The notes: generated from the sequence alone by a model not told the origin. A stretch of DNA of 32,063 bases from Erysipelotrichaceae bacterium (GCA_017515475.1 JAFWFS010000023.1:1-32063), one strand, 5' to 3'; counted from the stretch's first letter, positions 1 through 8,981 are shown. Numbers and translations: made by a program.

Positions 1-7
1 AAGTCAA

Positions 8-83
8 TGGCTGCGGATGAAGGATTCGAACCTTCGCAATGGTGGATTCAGAGTCCACTGCCTTACCGCTTGGCTAATCCGCA
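8..83 (-). tRNA. tRNA-Gln (anticodon CUG)
   Basis: The reverse strand folds as a complete 76-nt cloverleaf. The 5' end TGCGGAT pairs with the 3' end ATCCGCA, followed by discriminator G and an encoded CCA. The T arm contains GGTTCGAATCC. The anticodon loop CTCTGAA sits on the stem GTGGA/TCCAC, giving anticodon CTG, which reads CAG. The overall pattern, with a 5' T-A acceptor pair and a GCCA end, matches bacterial tRNA-Gln. The gene is divergent from the response-regulator gene to its right. Confidence 0.93.
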
Positions 84-95
84 AGGACAATAACT

Positions 96-101
96 ATTAT
101 A
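96..101 (-). promoter_or_regulatory. Putative -10 box of tRNA-Gln
   Basis: The minus strand carries a perfect TATAAT ending 12 nt before the 5' end of the tRNA, a suitable distance for transcription starting just upstream of the mature tRNA. No convincing -35 was found. The same AT-rich stretch also holds a TATAAT on the plus strand (100-105) that could serve the divergent response-regulator gene. Confidence 0.45.
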
Positions 102-169
102 TAATAGAAATAGTAAAATTAGTAAATAAAATTCAGTTTAATTTCACAAATAAAGGTTAGGATGAAGTT

Positions 170-835
170 ATGGCAAGACTTTTGATTGCGGATGATGAAG
201 AGAAAATCAGAGAGATGCTGGGGAAATATGCGTCTCATGAAGGACATGATGTCACTCTTGCAAGTAACGGCAGGGAAGCTTTAAAGCTGTTCGAGAACAG
301 CGATTTTGATCTGGTCATACTGGATATCATGATGCCGGAAATGGACGGCTACGAGACGTTAAAGAAGATGAAAGAGATCAGGGATGTGCCATGCATCTTC
401 CTGACGGCACTGGGGCAGGAATATGACCGTATCTACGGTTTTGATATCGGAGCGGAAGACTACGTAACCAAGCCGTTCTCTTTAAAGGAACTGATGATGC
501 GCATCAAGGTCATCCTGAAAAGAGAGAACAAAGGAAGCGGCAGGATCATCGTAAAGGATCTGATCCTGGATGAGGATGCCCATACGGTGACGATCAACGG
601 AGAAAGAGCCGAACTCGCAAACAAGGAATACGAGTTGCTTCTTTATCTGCTGAAGAACAGAGGGAATGCCCTGACCAGACAGGCTATCATATCCAAGGTA
701 TGGGGCTATGAATACGATTCCGATGACCGCACACTGGATACGCATATGAAACTCTTGAGAAAAGATCTGAAAGAATACGGAAAGTACATCACGACAATAA
801 GAGGAGTAGGATACCGTTTTGAAAAAGAAGACTAG
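170..835 (+). CDS. OmpR/PhoB-family response regulator
   Basis: This is a 221-residue two-domain response regulator. The receiver domain (about 1-118) has the acidic pocket DDEE at 8-11, phospho-acceptor Asp52 in LDIMMPEMDG, Thr79 and Lys101 in VTKPF. The C-terminal winged-helix DNA-binding domain (about 125-220) ends in the typical TIRGVGYRFE. It is the normal length for the family. Its 3' end overlaps the sensor kinase gene by 17 bp, so the two are translationally coupled and form a cognate pair. It should be phosphorylated by the downstream kinase and bind DNA in the cytoplasm. Its targets are unknown. The sugar-type ABC importer that follows, or an envelope function, would be reasonable guesses from position only. 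The ATG is preceded by a modest SD-like AGGATGAAG. Confidence 0.93.
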   Translation: MARLLIADDEEKIREMLGKYASHEGHDVTLASNGREALKLFENSDFDLVILDIMMPEMDGYETLKKMKEIRDVPCIFLTALGQEYDRIYGFDIGAEDYVTKPFSLKELMMRIKVILKRENKGSGRIIVKDLILDEDAHTVTINGERAELANKEYELLLYLLKNRGNALTRQAIISKVWGYEYDSDDRTLDTHMKLLRKDLKEYGKYITTIRGVGYRFEKED

Positions 836-2222
836 TTTAAGGCTGCAGCTGATCGGGATCCTGCTGGGATTCGTGGTACTGCTGATGGGAACTGTATATT
901 TCGTACAGACCACCTTTCTTGATGATTTCTACAGGATCAACAAGATCAAGTCGATTGAAAGCGTAGGGAAGAGCGTTGCCGAACAGATCGGGGATTCTGA
1001 CTTTGAAGACATCGTGGAACGGGCCGGCATGACCAATGAGGTCTGTATCCGCGTCGTTTCCAACAACTCTGCCTATTCCTATACCGGAGCCTGTACATTG
1101 AGAGGTCTCGACAACAGCATCATTAATCTGATTGCTCAGGAAACGATGGAAAGCGCTGATGGGGAAAAACTTTTTGATGACTTCCGTTATCAAAGAAGAC
1201 CGGATGAGAATCCGGAAAAGGTTTTTATTTATTCCAAGTTCATCACCTACAACAATGAGCCGGTCATGGTTCTGGTATCTACCGCAATCACTCCGTTATC
1301 GGCGACGATCTCTACACTGAAATCCCAGTATTTCCTTATCAGCATCGCGCTGATCGTCATGACTGTCGTTCTGGCCTTGATCATATCCCGCATCATCTTG
1401 AGACCGGTAAAACAGATCAGTGAAGAGTCAAGGAATCTTTCCAGAGGAGAATATGACGGAACCAGGGTCAGAACAGACTCCAGAGAGATGTCCGACCTGA
1501 ATGAAACCCTTATTCGTGCGAATGAAGACATTCAGAAAGCCGATAAGGCCAAAAAGGAACTGTTAGGCAATGTTTCGCATGACTTAAGAACACCGTTGAC
1601 CATGATCGTAGGATACGGAGAGATGATCAGAGATCTTCCGGAAGAGAACACAGAAGAGAACCTGAATGTCATTATTGAAGAAGCGAAACGTCTTTCAACG
1701 CTGGTCGATGACCTGATCGACATTTCCAAGATCGATACGGCAGGGGTTGAACTGAACAAAGAAGACATCAGACTGAACGCTCTTCTTGAAGACGTATATC
1801 ATCAGTATCAGAAGTACTGCGAATCCCAGAATATCGACTTCAGTCTGAAACTGAGCGAGGATGACCCGCTGGTCAATATCGATATCAAGAGGATCAAACA
1901 GATCCTGTACAACTTTATCAACAATTCCTTAAACTACAACAGCAAGAAGAAGCAGAAGATCATTCTGGGAACAGAGAAGATGGATGATGTCTACCGCGTC
2001 TATGTCTATGACAATGGCGAAGGAATCGAAGCAAAAGACATTCAGAACATCTGGGACCGTTACTATAAAGTCGACAAGGAACACAGGCGTCATCACATCG
2101 GTTCAGGAATCGGACTCTCTTTGTCCAGGGATCTGCTGAATGCTCACGGACTGAACTACGGCGTGGAATCTGAACCGAAAAAGTATTCCCGGTTCTATTT
2201 CGACATTCCCGAAAAACAATAA
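819..2222 (+). CDS. Membrane sensor histidine kinase
   Basis: This 467-residue kinase has TM1 at about 10-30, an extracellular sensor region (about 33-168), and TM2 at about 170-192. A HAMP-like linker follows, then a HisKA domain with the phospho-acceptor His254 in NVSHDLRTPL. The HATPase domain shows the N box (NFINNSLNYN), G1 (DNGEGIE) and G2 (GSGIGLSLS). The start is TTG at 819, inside the response-regulator gene, with the SD-like GAGGAGTAGG at 801-810; no nearby ATG fits. It should autophosphorylate on His254 and transfer phosphate to the upstream regulator. The extracellular domain is not one I recognise, so the signal is unknown. There is no obvious terminator between this gene and the ABC importer. 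Confidence 0.92.
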   Translation: MKKKTSLRLQLIGILLGFVVLLMGTVYFVQTTFLDDFYRINKIKSIESVGKSVAEQIGDSDFEDIVERAGMTNEVCIRVVSNNSAYSYTGACTLRGLDNSIINLIAQETMESADGEKLFDDFRYQRRPDENPEKVFIYSKFITYNNEPVMVLVSTAITPLSATISTLKSQYFLISIALIVMTVVLALIISRIILRPVKQISEESRNLSRGEYDGTRVRTDSREMSDLNETLIRANEDIQKADKAKKELLGNVSHDLRTPLTMIVGYGEMIRDLPEENTEENLNVIIEEAKRLSTLVDDLIDISKIDTAGVELNKEDIRLNALLEDVYHQYQKYCESQNIDFSLKLSEDDPLVNIDIKRIKQILYNFINNSLNYNSKKKQKIILGTEKMDDVYRVYVYDNGEGIEAKDIQNIWDRYYKVDKEHRRHHIGSGIGLSLSRDLLNAHGLNYGVESEPKKYSRFYFDIPEKQ

Positions 2223-2248
2223 TAGGAAGTATAGGATCGCAACTGTAA

Positions 2249-2254
2249 TATAAT
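2249..2254 (+). promoter_or_regulatory. Possible -10 box of the ABC importer operon
   Basis: A perfect TATAAT lies 24 nt before the ATG of the ATPase gene, followed by a GGAG ribosome-binding site at 2267-2270. No recognisable -35 is present, so read-through from the two-component genes is an alternative. Confidence 0.35.
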
Positions 2255-2278
2255 GAGGATAAGAATGGAGCTCTACTT

Positions 2279-3364
2279 ATGAAAATCGTTCTGGAACACC
2301 TTACAAAACAGTTTATCAGCCGTCATAACAGTTCGGAGATCGTTACCGCTGTCAATGATTTTAACTTCGAGATTCCGGATGGGAAGCTTGTAGGTCTGCT
2401 AGGTCCTTCAGGCTGCGGAAAGTCTACGACTCTGAATCTGATCTGCGGTCTGGAAGTTCCTACTCAGGGCAAGATCTACTTCGGTGAGCTGGATGTGACG
2501 GATCTTCCTCCGGAGAATAGAGGAGTCGGAATGGTTTTCCAGAACTACGCTCTTTATCCGCATCTGACGGTCAGACAGAACATTCTGTTTCCTTTAGAGA
2601 ACCTGAAAGGGGAGCAGAAGCTCAGCAAGGAAGTCATGAACGAAAAAGCACTGGAAGCGGCCAGGCTGGTCCAGATCGATACCTTGATGGAAAGAAAGCC
2701 TTCAGAGCTTTCAGGCGGACAGCAGCAGCGTGTTGCGATCGCCAGGGCTCTTGTCAAGACTCCGGGTGTTCTGCTTCTGGATGAACCTCTAAGCAATCTG
2801 GATGCGCGTTTAAGACTGCAGACCAGAGAACAGATCAGAAGAATACAGAAAGAAACGGGCATTACTACGATCTTTGTCACTCATGACCAGGAAGAAGCGA
2901 TGTCTATTTCCGATCTGATCATTGTCATGAAAGAAGGAATGATGCAGCAGATGGGCAAGCCGCAGGAAGTATACAATCATCCTGCCAACCTGTTTGTAGC
3001 GAAATTCCTAGGAACGCCTGCAATCAACGTATTTGAAGGAAAGATCCTGAATCATAAAGCCTACATCGGCGAAGATGCGATCATGGAAAGCGATGCGGAA
3101 GATCAGGATATTTATGTCGGTATCCGTCCGGAAGGATTCATCCCTGACAAAAAGGGAGAGTTCAGCTGTCATTTCGATCGTATCGAAACAACCGGCAGAG
3201 ATACCAGCATCGTCTGTCACAACGACAGATGCATCTCCGATACCGATATCAGAGTTATCGTAGATTCCGATGATGAACTGAACAATGAAAACGGCATTAT
3301 CCGTTTTAATCTCAAACCGAACAAGACCCATCTGTTTTCCAGGAAAGATGAAACGGTGATCTGA
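2279..3364 (+). CDS. CUT1-type ABC transporter ATPase (UgpC/MsmK/MalK-like)
   Basis: This 361-residue ATPase energises carbohydrate or glycerol-phosphate type importers. Walker A is GPSGCGKST (about 43-51). The Q-loop lies in VFQNYALYPH, the ABC signature is LSGGQQQRVAIARA, Walker B is LLLDEPLSNLDA, and the switch His is in VTHDQEEA. After about residue 235 follows a C-terminal extension (about 120 residues) corresponding to the TOBE/regulatory region of the MalK/UgpC class. Two MalF/MalG-like permeases and a solute-binding protein follow with 1-4 bp overlaps or a 1-bp gap, making a complete importer. The ATG is preceded by GGAG. The substrate cannot be told from sequence. Confidence 0.93.
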   Translation: MKIVLEHLTKQFISRHNSSEIVTAVNDFNFEIPDGKLVGLLGPSGCGKSTTLNLICGLEVPTQGKIYFGELDVTDLPPENRGVGMVFQNYALYPHLTVRQNILFPLENLKGEQKLSKEVMNEKALEAARLVQIDTLMERKPSELSGGQQQRVAIARALVKTPGVLLLDEPLSNLDARLRLQTREQIRRIQKETGITTIFVTHDQEEAMSISDLIIVMKEGMMQQMGKPQEVYNHPANLFVAKFLGTPAINVFEGKILNHKAYIGEDAIMESDAEDQDIYVGIRPEGFIPDKKGEFSCHFDRIETTGRDTSIVCHNDRCISDTDIRVIVDSDDELNNENGIIRFNLKPNKTHLFSRKDETVI

Positions 3365-4260
3365 TGTATAATCGCAATAATCCGAAAGGGTGGCTGTATC
3401 TGCTGCCTGCCTTGCTGTTTATTACCGTCTTCATGGTCTATCCTCTGATCGATGTTTTCGTCTACTCATTTGAAGAAGGCTATAACTTCGCATCGCAGAC
3501 CTATACCGGTGTCGGTCTGTACAACTATTCCTATATCCTGCACGATCCATATTTTCTTCAGGCAATCAGGAATACCTTCATTCTGGTCATCATTACGGTT
3601 CCTTTGTCGACAGGGATCGCACTGCTGATCTCTTTGGCACTCAATTCAATCAAGAAACTGAAAGATCTCTTTCAGACCGTTTTCTTTCTGCCGTATGTCA
3701 CCAATACCCTGGCAGTCGGTCTGGTATTCATGATCCTGTTTAAGAAGACGGCTTATACGGAAGGATTGATCAACCTGCTGCTGAACAGCGTAGGCATTTC
3801 ATCCGTAGACTTCATCGAAGGACCTTACTGGGCCAAGATGTTTGTTCTGTGTTTCTATACGGTCTGGGTCGTGCTGCCTTTCAAGATCCTGATCCTGACC
3901 AGTGCGCTGGCATCCGTAAACAAGGATTACTACAATGTTGCCAGAATCGACGGCACCAGCAGACTTCGCATGTTTACCAGAATCACTCTTCCGATGATAT
4001 CTCCGTCTTTGTTCTATCTGATCATTACGGGTTTCATCGGTGCATTCAAGGCCTATTCCGATGTCGTCGCGCTGTTTGGAACGGATCTCAATGCCGCAGG
4101 CATGAATACGATCGTCGGCTATGTCTATGACATGCTGTACGGGAATTCGGGAGGCTATCCATCCTTTGCTTCGGCTGCGGCACTGGTGCTGTTCGCCATC
4201 GTCTTGACTATTACGGTAATCAATCTACTGGTTTCCAGAAAGAACGTACACTATCAGTAA
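3364..4260 (+). CDS. ABC sugar-type permease, MalF/UgpA family
   Basis: This 298-residue inner-membrane protein has about six transmembrane helices, starting with one at about 10-32. The cytoplasmic EAA loop is visible as YNVARIDGTSRLRMFTRITLP, which docks onto the ATPase. The start codon overlaps the stop of the ATPase gene by one base (TGATG), indicating translational coupling. The length is normal for the UgpA/LacF class, without the extra N-terminal helices of enterobacterial MalF. It forms the heterodimeric channel with the next gene product. Confidence 0.93.
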   Translation: MYNRNNPKGWLYLLPALLFITVFMVYPLIDVFVYSFEEGYNFASQTYTGVGLYNYSYILHDPYFLQAIRNTFILVIITVPLSTGIALLISLALNSIKKLKDLFQTVFFLPYVTNTLAVGLVFMILFKKTAYTEGLINLLLNSVGISSVDFIEGPYWAKMFVLCFYTVWVVLPFKILILTSALASVNKDYYNVARIDGTSRLRMFTRITLPMISPSLFYLIITGFIGAFKAYSDVVALFGTDLNAAGMNTIVGYVYDMLYGNSGGYPSFASAAALVLFAIVLTITVINLLVSRKNVHYQ

Positions 4261-4261
4261 C

Positions 4262-5128
4262 ATGGATAAGATCAAAGAATTAGAAAGAAAAAGCAGAGCA
4301 CGCAATACCGCCTGGACAGTCGCCGTTTTCGCATTGCTTGTACTATGGGCAGTCATCGTTCTGTTCCCGTTCTACTGGATGCTTCTGACATCCGTAAAAT
4401 CCTATGCTTCCTACAATGCCGAATACGTTCCGAAATTCTTTACGCTGTCACCTACAATAGAGAACTATGTTCAGGCCTTTACCGCCGTTCCTTTGGCCAA
4501 GTATTTCGTAAACACGATCATTTTTACCGTTGTTACAACCGGGCTGATGCTGATCATCGTCGTCTTATCGGCTTTCGCTTTCAGCAGGCTGGAATTCAAA
4601 GGAAAGAATCTGGTCTTTACGCTGTTTCTTTCGTTGATGATGATACCGAACGAGCTGGTAATCATTACCAACTTTGTTACTATCACCAACGCCGGTCTGA
4701 GGAACTCCTTTGCCGGACTGATCCTTCCAAGCGTGACCAGCGTATTCTATATCTATCTGTTAAAGGAAAACTTCGAACAGATCCCGGACGAACTGTATAA
4801 AGCCGCAAAAGTGGACGGAACCAGCGATTTCAAGTATCTCTGGAAGGTGATGATACCGATCTGCAGGCCTACCATCGTCACGGTCGTTATCCTGAAAGTC
4901 ATCGAATGCTGGAACTCCTATGTCTGGCCAAGGCTGATCACAGATGACGAGAATTACTTCCTCGTTTCCAATGGTATTCAGACGATCCGGGAATCGGGAT
5001 TCGGCAGAGAGAACATTCCGGCCATGATGGCGGCTGTCGTCGTCATATCCGTTCCTTTGATCATTCTCTTCCTGGTCTTTCACAAGAAGATCATGGAAGG
5101 TGTTTCCAGAGGAGGTACAAAGGGATGA
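4262..5128 (+). CDS. ABC sugar-type permease, MalG/UgpE family
   Basis: This 288-residue protein has about six TM helices, the first at about 17-40 with the family-typical FPFYWMLLTSVK. The EAA loop is YKAAKVDGTSDFKYLWKVMIP. It begins one base after the stop of the first permease gene, and its stop overlaps the start of the binding-protein gene (ATGA). It is the partner of the preceding permease in the same importer. Confidence 0.93.
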   Translation: MDKIKELERKSRARNTAWTVAVFALLVLWAVIVLFPFYWMLLTSVKSYASYNAEYVPKFFTLSPTIENYVQAFTAVPLAKYFVNTIIFTVVTTGLMLIIVVLSAFAFSRLEFKGKNLVFTLFLSLMMIPNELVIITNFVTITNAGLRNSFAGLILPSVTSVFYIYLLKENFEQIPDELYKAAKVDGTSDFKYLWKVMIPICRPTIVTVVILKVIECWNSYVWPRLITDDENYFLVSNGIQTIRESGFGRENIPAMMAAVVVISVPLIILFLVFHKKIMEGVSRGGTKG

Positions 5129-6711
5129 AAAAGAAACTGTACTGTATCATTTCCCTGATCCTGATCTGCATCTCTCTGTGCGGATGCCACGGTTCGAAAG
5201 AATCAAGTTCTTTTGTGTTGCCTGAGAGTTTCGATGAAACAAAACAGTATGAGATTACCTTCTGGGCCAAGAACGATACGAACATCAATCAGGTCAACGT
5301 CTATAAGAAAGCCATAAAAGATTTCGAAGAAATATATCCGAACATTACTGTCAGTCTGAAGCTTTATACTGACTATTCACGCATCTATAATGACGTCATC
5401 ACCAACATCTCGACCAATACGACACCGAATGTCTGCATCACTTATCCGGACCATATCGCGACTTATATGACCGGAAACGACACAGTCGTCTGTCTGGATG
5501 AACTGCTGACGGATGAAGACTACGGTCTAGGGGGATCGCAGGTTAGATTCGACAGTCCTGAAAAAGATGAAGTAGTCGATGAATTCCTGAATGAATGTAT
5601 CATCAAGGGGAAGTATTATGCTTTACCTTTCATGCGTTCTACAGAAGCTCTGTATATCAATAAAACATATGTAGATAAACTTGGCTATGAGATCCCGGAT
5701 GTCGTCACCTGGGAATGGATTTTTGAAGTATCGGAAGCCGCAACGGAAAAGGATCCGGATGGAAACTATGTCGTAAACGGACAGAAGATCATGATACCGT
5801 TCATCTACAAGTCTACGGACAATATGATGATCAGCATGCTGAAGCAACTGAATGCTCCGTATTCTGAAGAAGACGGAACCGTTCTGATTTTCAATGATAC
5901 AACAAAGGAAATCCTTTATGATATTGCCAAACACACGGCAAAAGGCGCTTTTTCTACTTTCAAGATTTCCAGCTATCCTGCCAACTTCCTGAATGCCGGA
6001 CAGTGCATCTTTGCGATTGACTCGACAGCCGGAGCTACCTGGATGGGAAGCAAGGCGCCTCTGCTGGATATTCCTAAAGATCAAATCGTTGATTTCGAAA
6101 CTATAGTCAGACCGATACCGCAGTATGATATATCTGACATAAAGATGATCTCTCAGGGTCCTTCTCTATGCATCTTTAACAAGACAGATCCGCAGGAAGT
6201 GCTCGCGTCATGGCTGTTTGCCCAGTATCTGCTTACTAACGATGTACAGATCGCCTACGGCATGACGGAAGGCTATATTCCTGTTACGCAAAAGGCGCAC
6301 GAATCGGCAGAATATCAGAATTATCTAAATAGAGAAGGGGAAGATGACAATATCTATTACAACATCAAGATTGAAGCATCCAGACTGCTTCTGGAGAATA
6401 CGGAACATACTTTTGTTACTCCGGTCTTCAACGGTTCCGCTTCTCTGCGTGATGCGGCAGGAAGCCTGATCGAGAATACCTGCAAGTCGGTTAACCGCAA
6501 GGAAACAATCGATGACGCTTATTTTGACGCTCTGTTTGAAAAGCTGACCTCACTGTATCATCTGGATCAGATCAGCGCGCAGAGGACAAAAAAAGACTTG
6601 GGTCCGCTCCCGCCGACATCTGTCGCCCTGCTTGGTTCTCTGGGTGCGGCATGGCTGCTGATAGGAGCATATACGATCATCAGTTACAGAAAAGACAAAG
6701 GCATAAAATAG
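5125..6711 (+). CDS. Extracellular solute-binding lipoprotein with C-terminal TM segment
   Basis: This 528-residue protein has a family 1 (UgpB/MalE-type) binding-protein body. A lipoprotein signal peptide is visible: KKK, a hydrophobic stretch, then lipobox LCGC with Cys21 as the predicted lipidation site. The motifs TFWAKND near the start and YYALPFMRSTEALYINKTYVDKLGYE-like ligand-cleft segments resemble glycerol-3-phosphate/sugar binding proteins. The last 40 residues are unusual: a hydrophobic helix at about 500-520 followed by a basic YRKDKGIK tail, which predicts a second membrane anchor. The gene is last in the importer operon rather than first, and overlaps the permease gene by 4 bp. 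The ligand is unknown. Confidence 0.9.
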   Translation: MKKKLYCIISLILICISLCGCHGSKESSSFVLPESFDETKQYEITFWAKNDTNINQVNVYKKAIKDFEEIYPNITVSLKLYTDYSRIYNDVITNISTNTTPNVCITYPDHIATYMTGNDTVVCLDELLTDEDYGLGGSQVRFDSPEKDEVVDEFLNECIIKGKYYALPFMRSTEALYINKTYVDKLGYEIPDVVTWEWIFEVSEAATEKDPDGNYVVNGQKIMIPFIYKSTDNMMISMLKQLNAPYSEEDGTVLIFNDTTKEILYDIAKHTAKGAFSTFKISSYPANFLNAGQCIFAIDSTAGATWMGSKAPLLDIPKDQIVDFETIVRPIPQYDISDIKMISQGPSLCIFNKTDPQEVLASWLFAQYLLTNDVQIAYGMTEGYIPVTQKAHESAEYQNYLNREGEDDNIYYNIKIEASRLLLENTEHTFVTPVFNGSASLRDAAGSLIENTCKSVNRKETIDDAYFDALFEKLTSLYHLDQISAQRTKKDLGPLPPTSVALLGSLGAAWLLIGAYTIISYRKDKGIK

Positions 6712-6724
6712 TGCCTTTGTTTTA
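6692..6724 (+). terminator. Intrinsic terminator of the ABC importer operon
   Basis: A perfect 9-bp stem ACAAAGGCA/TGCCTTTGT (6695-6703 with 6712-6720) has the stop codon of the binding-protein gene in its loop, followed by a short T run. The U-tract is short, so termination may be partial. Confidence 0.6.
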
Positions 6725-6730
6725 CTGATG

Positions 6731-6739
6731 TGTTATGAT
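6731..6739 (+). promoter_or_regulatory. Extended -10 promoter for the OB-fold lipoprotein gene
   Basis: TGTTATGAT at 6731-6739 is an extended -10 (TGn followed by TATGAT). It lies directly after the importer terminator and about 38 nt before the start codon, leaving room for the strong AGGAGG site. Confidence 0.5.
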
Positions 6740-6776
6740 AATGTTGTTCTAAAGAATTGCTTTAGGAGGAGAAAAA

Positions 6777-7592
6777 ATGAAAAAACTGTTAACTGTATTA
6801 TTAGGTCTGATGATGATCCTGTCTCTCAGCGCATGCAAGAAACAGGAAGAACCTCAGGTCGATCCCGAACCGGCTCCGACAGATGATGTAGTCGTCATGA
6901 ACTATGGCGAATATGCGGCCGCTGAACTCGGCTCAAAGGTCGTAATTGAAGCTTATGTGCAGGCTGCACAGTCATACTGGAATGGTGCGAAACTGTATCT
7001 TCAGGATAAGGACGGCGCTTACTTCGTATATTGCGACGGTAAAGGCGAGGATATCAACCTTTCTGAAGAAGACTATGGAAAACTGGTTCCTTCTGTTGAT
7101 TATTCTGCAGGTTGGACCGGTCTGTGCGACGGTACAAAGGTCCGTGTCGAAGGTGTCAAATCAGAATGGTCCGGCGAAGTTGAAATCGCAGAAGCGACTG
7201 TTACGATCCTTGAAGGAGAGAAGTGGGTCGCAGAAGCCGAAGATGTCACAGCGCTGCTGGGAAGTGATGAACTGGCTGATCACATGAACAAGAAAGTCAA
7301 ATTCTCAGGTCTTACTGTTGCGGCAAGCAAAGATGCAGAAGGCAATGATGTTGCATTCCTGTACAATTGGGATGGCTCAGGTGCCGAAGGAAGCAACAAC
7401 GACCTGTACTTCAATGTAACAAACGGCGAAGCTCCATTTACGTTTGTAGTTGAATCGTATCTGTGCTACGAAGGATCTGAAGTATATGAAGCCGTCAAGG
7501 CTCTGAATGTTGGCGATACTGTCGATCTGGAAGGCTTCCTGTACTGGTACAACGGTGCGAATCCGCATATCACTTCTGTCACAGTCAGATAA
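6777..7592 (+). CDS. Secreted lipoprotein with two OB-fold-like domains
   Basis: This is a 271-residue predicted lipoprotein, with signal peptide and lipobox LSAC (Cys20). A short acidic/proline linker follows, then two beta-rich segments (about 40-130 and 135-271). The first carries GSKVVIEAYVQAAQSYW, LYLQDKDGAYFVYCDG and GTKVRVEGVKSEWSGE; the second carries NKKVKFSGLTV, DLYFNVTN and GDTVDLEGFLYWYNGANPHITSV. This pattern of entering strand, central strands and closing strand is that of extracellular OB-fold domains as in YhcR/DUF4131-like proteins (inference from pattern only). It has a strong AGGAGG site, its own promoter and its own terminator. The role is unknown; it may bind oligosaccharide or nucleic acid at the cell surface. 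Confidence 0.8.
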   Translation: MKKLLTVLLGLMMILSLSACKKQEEPQVDPEPAPTDDVVVMNYGEYAAAELGSKVVIEAYVQAAQSYWNGAKLYLQDKDGAYFVYCDGKGEDINLSEEDYGKLVPSVDYSAGWTGLCDGTKVRVEGVKSEWSGEVEIAEATVTILEGEKWVAEAEDVTALLGSDELADHMNKKVKFSGLTVAASKDAEGNDVAFLYNWDGSGAEGSNNDLYFNVTNGEAPFTFVVESYLCYEGSEVYEAVKALNVGDTVDLEGFLYWYNGANPHITSVTVR

Positions 7593-7605
7593 GCAAAACA
7601 TGATT

Positions 7606-7635
7606 AAAGGAAGAACCCTGGTTCTTCCTTTTTTA
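7606..7635 (+). terminator. Intrinsic terminator after the OB-fold lipoprotein gene
   Basis: A perfect 12-bp stem, AAAGGAAGAACC with GGTTCTTCCTTT (7606-7617 and 7620-7631), has a minimal loop and is followed by TTTT. Confidence 0.92.
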
Positions 7636-7644
7636 TTTGCATTT

Positions 7645-7675
7645 TTGTGAATATTTTCATAATTTTCAGTATAAT
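7645..7675 (+). promoter_or_regulatory. Promoter of gap
   Basis: A perfect TATAAT at 7670-7675 lies 35 nt before the gap start codon. A candidate -35, TTGTGA (7645-7650), has a 19-bp spacer, longer than ideal. An AGGAGG site at 7694-7699 follows. Confidence 0.5.
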
Positions 7676-7710
7676 GAATATGTAGTCATAAATAGGAGGA
7701 AAAAATTATT

Positions 7711-8781
7711 ATGGCCGTAAAAGTTGCGATTAATGGTTTCGGACGTATCGGAAGACTTGCTTTCCGTCAGATGTTCGGTGCCGAGGGTTACGAAGTTGTT
7801 GCGATCAACGACTTAACAAGCCCTAAGATGTTAGCTAATTTATTAAAGTATGACTCCGCTCAGGGCGGTTACTGCGGTGTATTCGGTGAAAACCTGCACA
7901 CTGTTTCTTCTAAGGAACCTGAACTGGAAGAAGATGGCAAGACGGTTAAAGTTCCTGGCTCTATCACAGTTGACGGCAAGGAAATCACGATCTATGCAAA
8001 ACCAAATGCAGCTGATCTGCCTTGGGGCGAACTGGATGTTGATGTTGTTCTGGAATGCACAGGTTTCTATACTTCTAAGGCAAAGGCTCAGGCTCATATC
8101 GATGCCGGTGCCAAGAAAGTCGTTATTTCTGCTCCTGCAGGCAACGATCTTCCAACCATCGTTTACAATGTAAACCACAAGACGCTGACAAAGGATGACA
8201 AGATCATCTCTGCCGCATCCTGCACGACCAACTGTCTGGCTCCAATGACAAAGGCCTTAAACGATGCATATCCGATTCAGTCCGGTATCATGACGACTGT
8301 TCATGCCTACACAGGCGACCAGATGATCCTTGACGGACCGCACAGAAAAGGCGACCTCCAGAGAGCAAGAGCCGGCGCTGCCAACATCGTTCCTAACTCA
8401 ACGGGCGCTGCAAAGGCAATCGGTCTGGTTATCCCTGAACTCAACGGCAAGCTGATCGGCGCTGCACAGAGAGTTCCTACCGTTACAGGTTCTACAACCA
8501 TTCTCCACGCAGTTGTCAAGGGTGAAGATGTAACTGTCGAAGGCATCAACGAAGCAATGAAAGCTCAGTCTAACGAATCATTCGGTTATACGACTGAAAA
8601 GCTGGTTTCTTCCGACATCATCGGCATGAGATTCGGTTCTCTGTTCGATGCAAACCAGACAATGGTTTCCAAGGTTGAAGACGGCAAGTTCCTGGTACAG
8701 GTTGTTTCCTGGTACGACAATGAGAACTCTTACACATCTCAGATGGTAAGAACGATCAAGTACTTCGCTGAACTGGGTTAA
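7711..8781 (+). CDS. gap: Glyceraldehyde-3-phosphate dehydrogenase, type I (NAD)
   Basis: This 356-residue cytoplasmic glycolytic enzyme oxidises glyceraldehyde 3-phosphate to 1,3-bisphosphoglycerate. The Rossmann motif [13 protein letters not shown] is at 7-19, and the acidic residue in AINDLT (Asp34) indicates NAD specificity. The catalytic Cys171 lies in SAASCTTNC, with catalytic His198 in [10 protein letters not shown]. The C-terminal WYDNENSYT is conserved. It is about 20 residues longer than many GapA proteins because of an insertion near residues 65-95, also seen in other Firmicute enzymes. It has its own promoter, AGGAGG site and terminator, so it is a monocistronic, probably highly expressed gene. 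Confidence 0.97.
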   Translation: MAVKVAINGFGRIGRLAFRQMFGAEGYEVVAINDLTSPKMLANLLKYDSAQGGYCGVFGENLHTVSSKEPELEEDGKTVKVPGSITVDGKEITIYAKPNAADLPWGELDVDVVLECTGFYTSKAKAQAHIDAGAKKVVISAPAGNDLPTIVYNVNHKTLTKDDKIISAASCTTNCLAPMTKALNDAYPIQSGIMTTVHAYTGDQMILDGPHRKGDLQRARAGAANIVPNSTGAAKAIGLVIPELNGKLIGAAQRVPTVTGSTTILHAVVKGEDVTVEGINEAMKAQSNESFGYTTEKLVSSDIIGMRFGSLFDANQTMVSKVEDGKFLVQVVSWYDNENSYTSQMVRTIKYFAELG

Positions 8782-8810
8782 TCTGCAAAGCGATTCACAC
8801 AAGTTAAAAC

Positions 8811-8849
8811 AAGACAGATGTTCATTATGCGGATATCTGTCTTTTTTTA
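8811..8849 (+). terminator. Intrinsic terminator of gap
   Basis: The stem AAGACAGAT (8811-8819) pairs with ATCTGTCTT (8835-8843) around a 15-nt loop and is followed by a long T run. Confidence 0.85.
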
Positions 8850-8975
8850 TTTACCTGCGTTTAATCCGCAAAACCCATAAGTCAGATAGATTTTTCACGC
8901 AGAGCGATGCATTGATCGAAACTTGTTGAGGTTTGGCTGATATGATAGTGTTAAATAACAGTATTAAAGATACGA

Positions 8976-8981
8976 TAAAAT
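8976..8981 (+). promoter_or_regulatory. Possible -10 box of the TIR gene
   Basis: TAAAAT ends 10 nt before the ATG at 8992, and no Shine-Dalgarno sequence is present. A second candidate, TATGAT (8941-8946), would give a leader of about 40 nt. The rest of the 8850-8991 spacer shows nothing else recognisable. Confidence 0.35.

Noticed and set aside
170..6711. Two-component system as the dedicated regulator of the adjacent ABC importer.
   Set aside because: Proximity is the only support; no direct-repeat operator was found upstream of the importer genes, so it is left as a possibility only.
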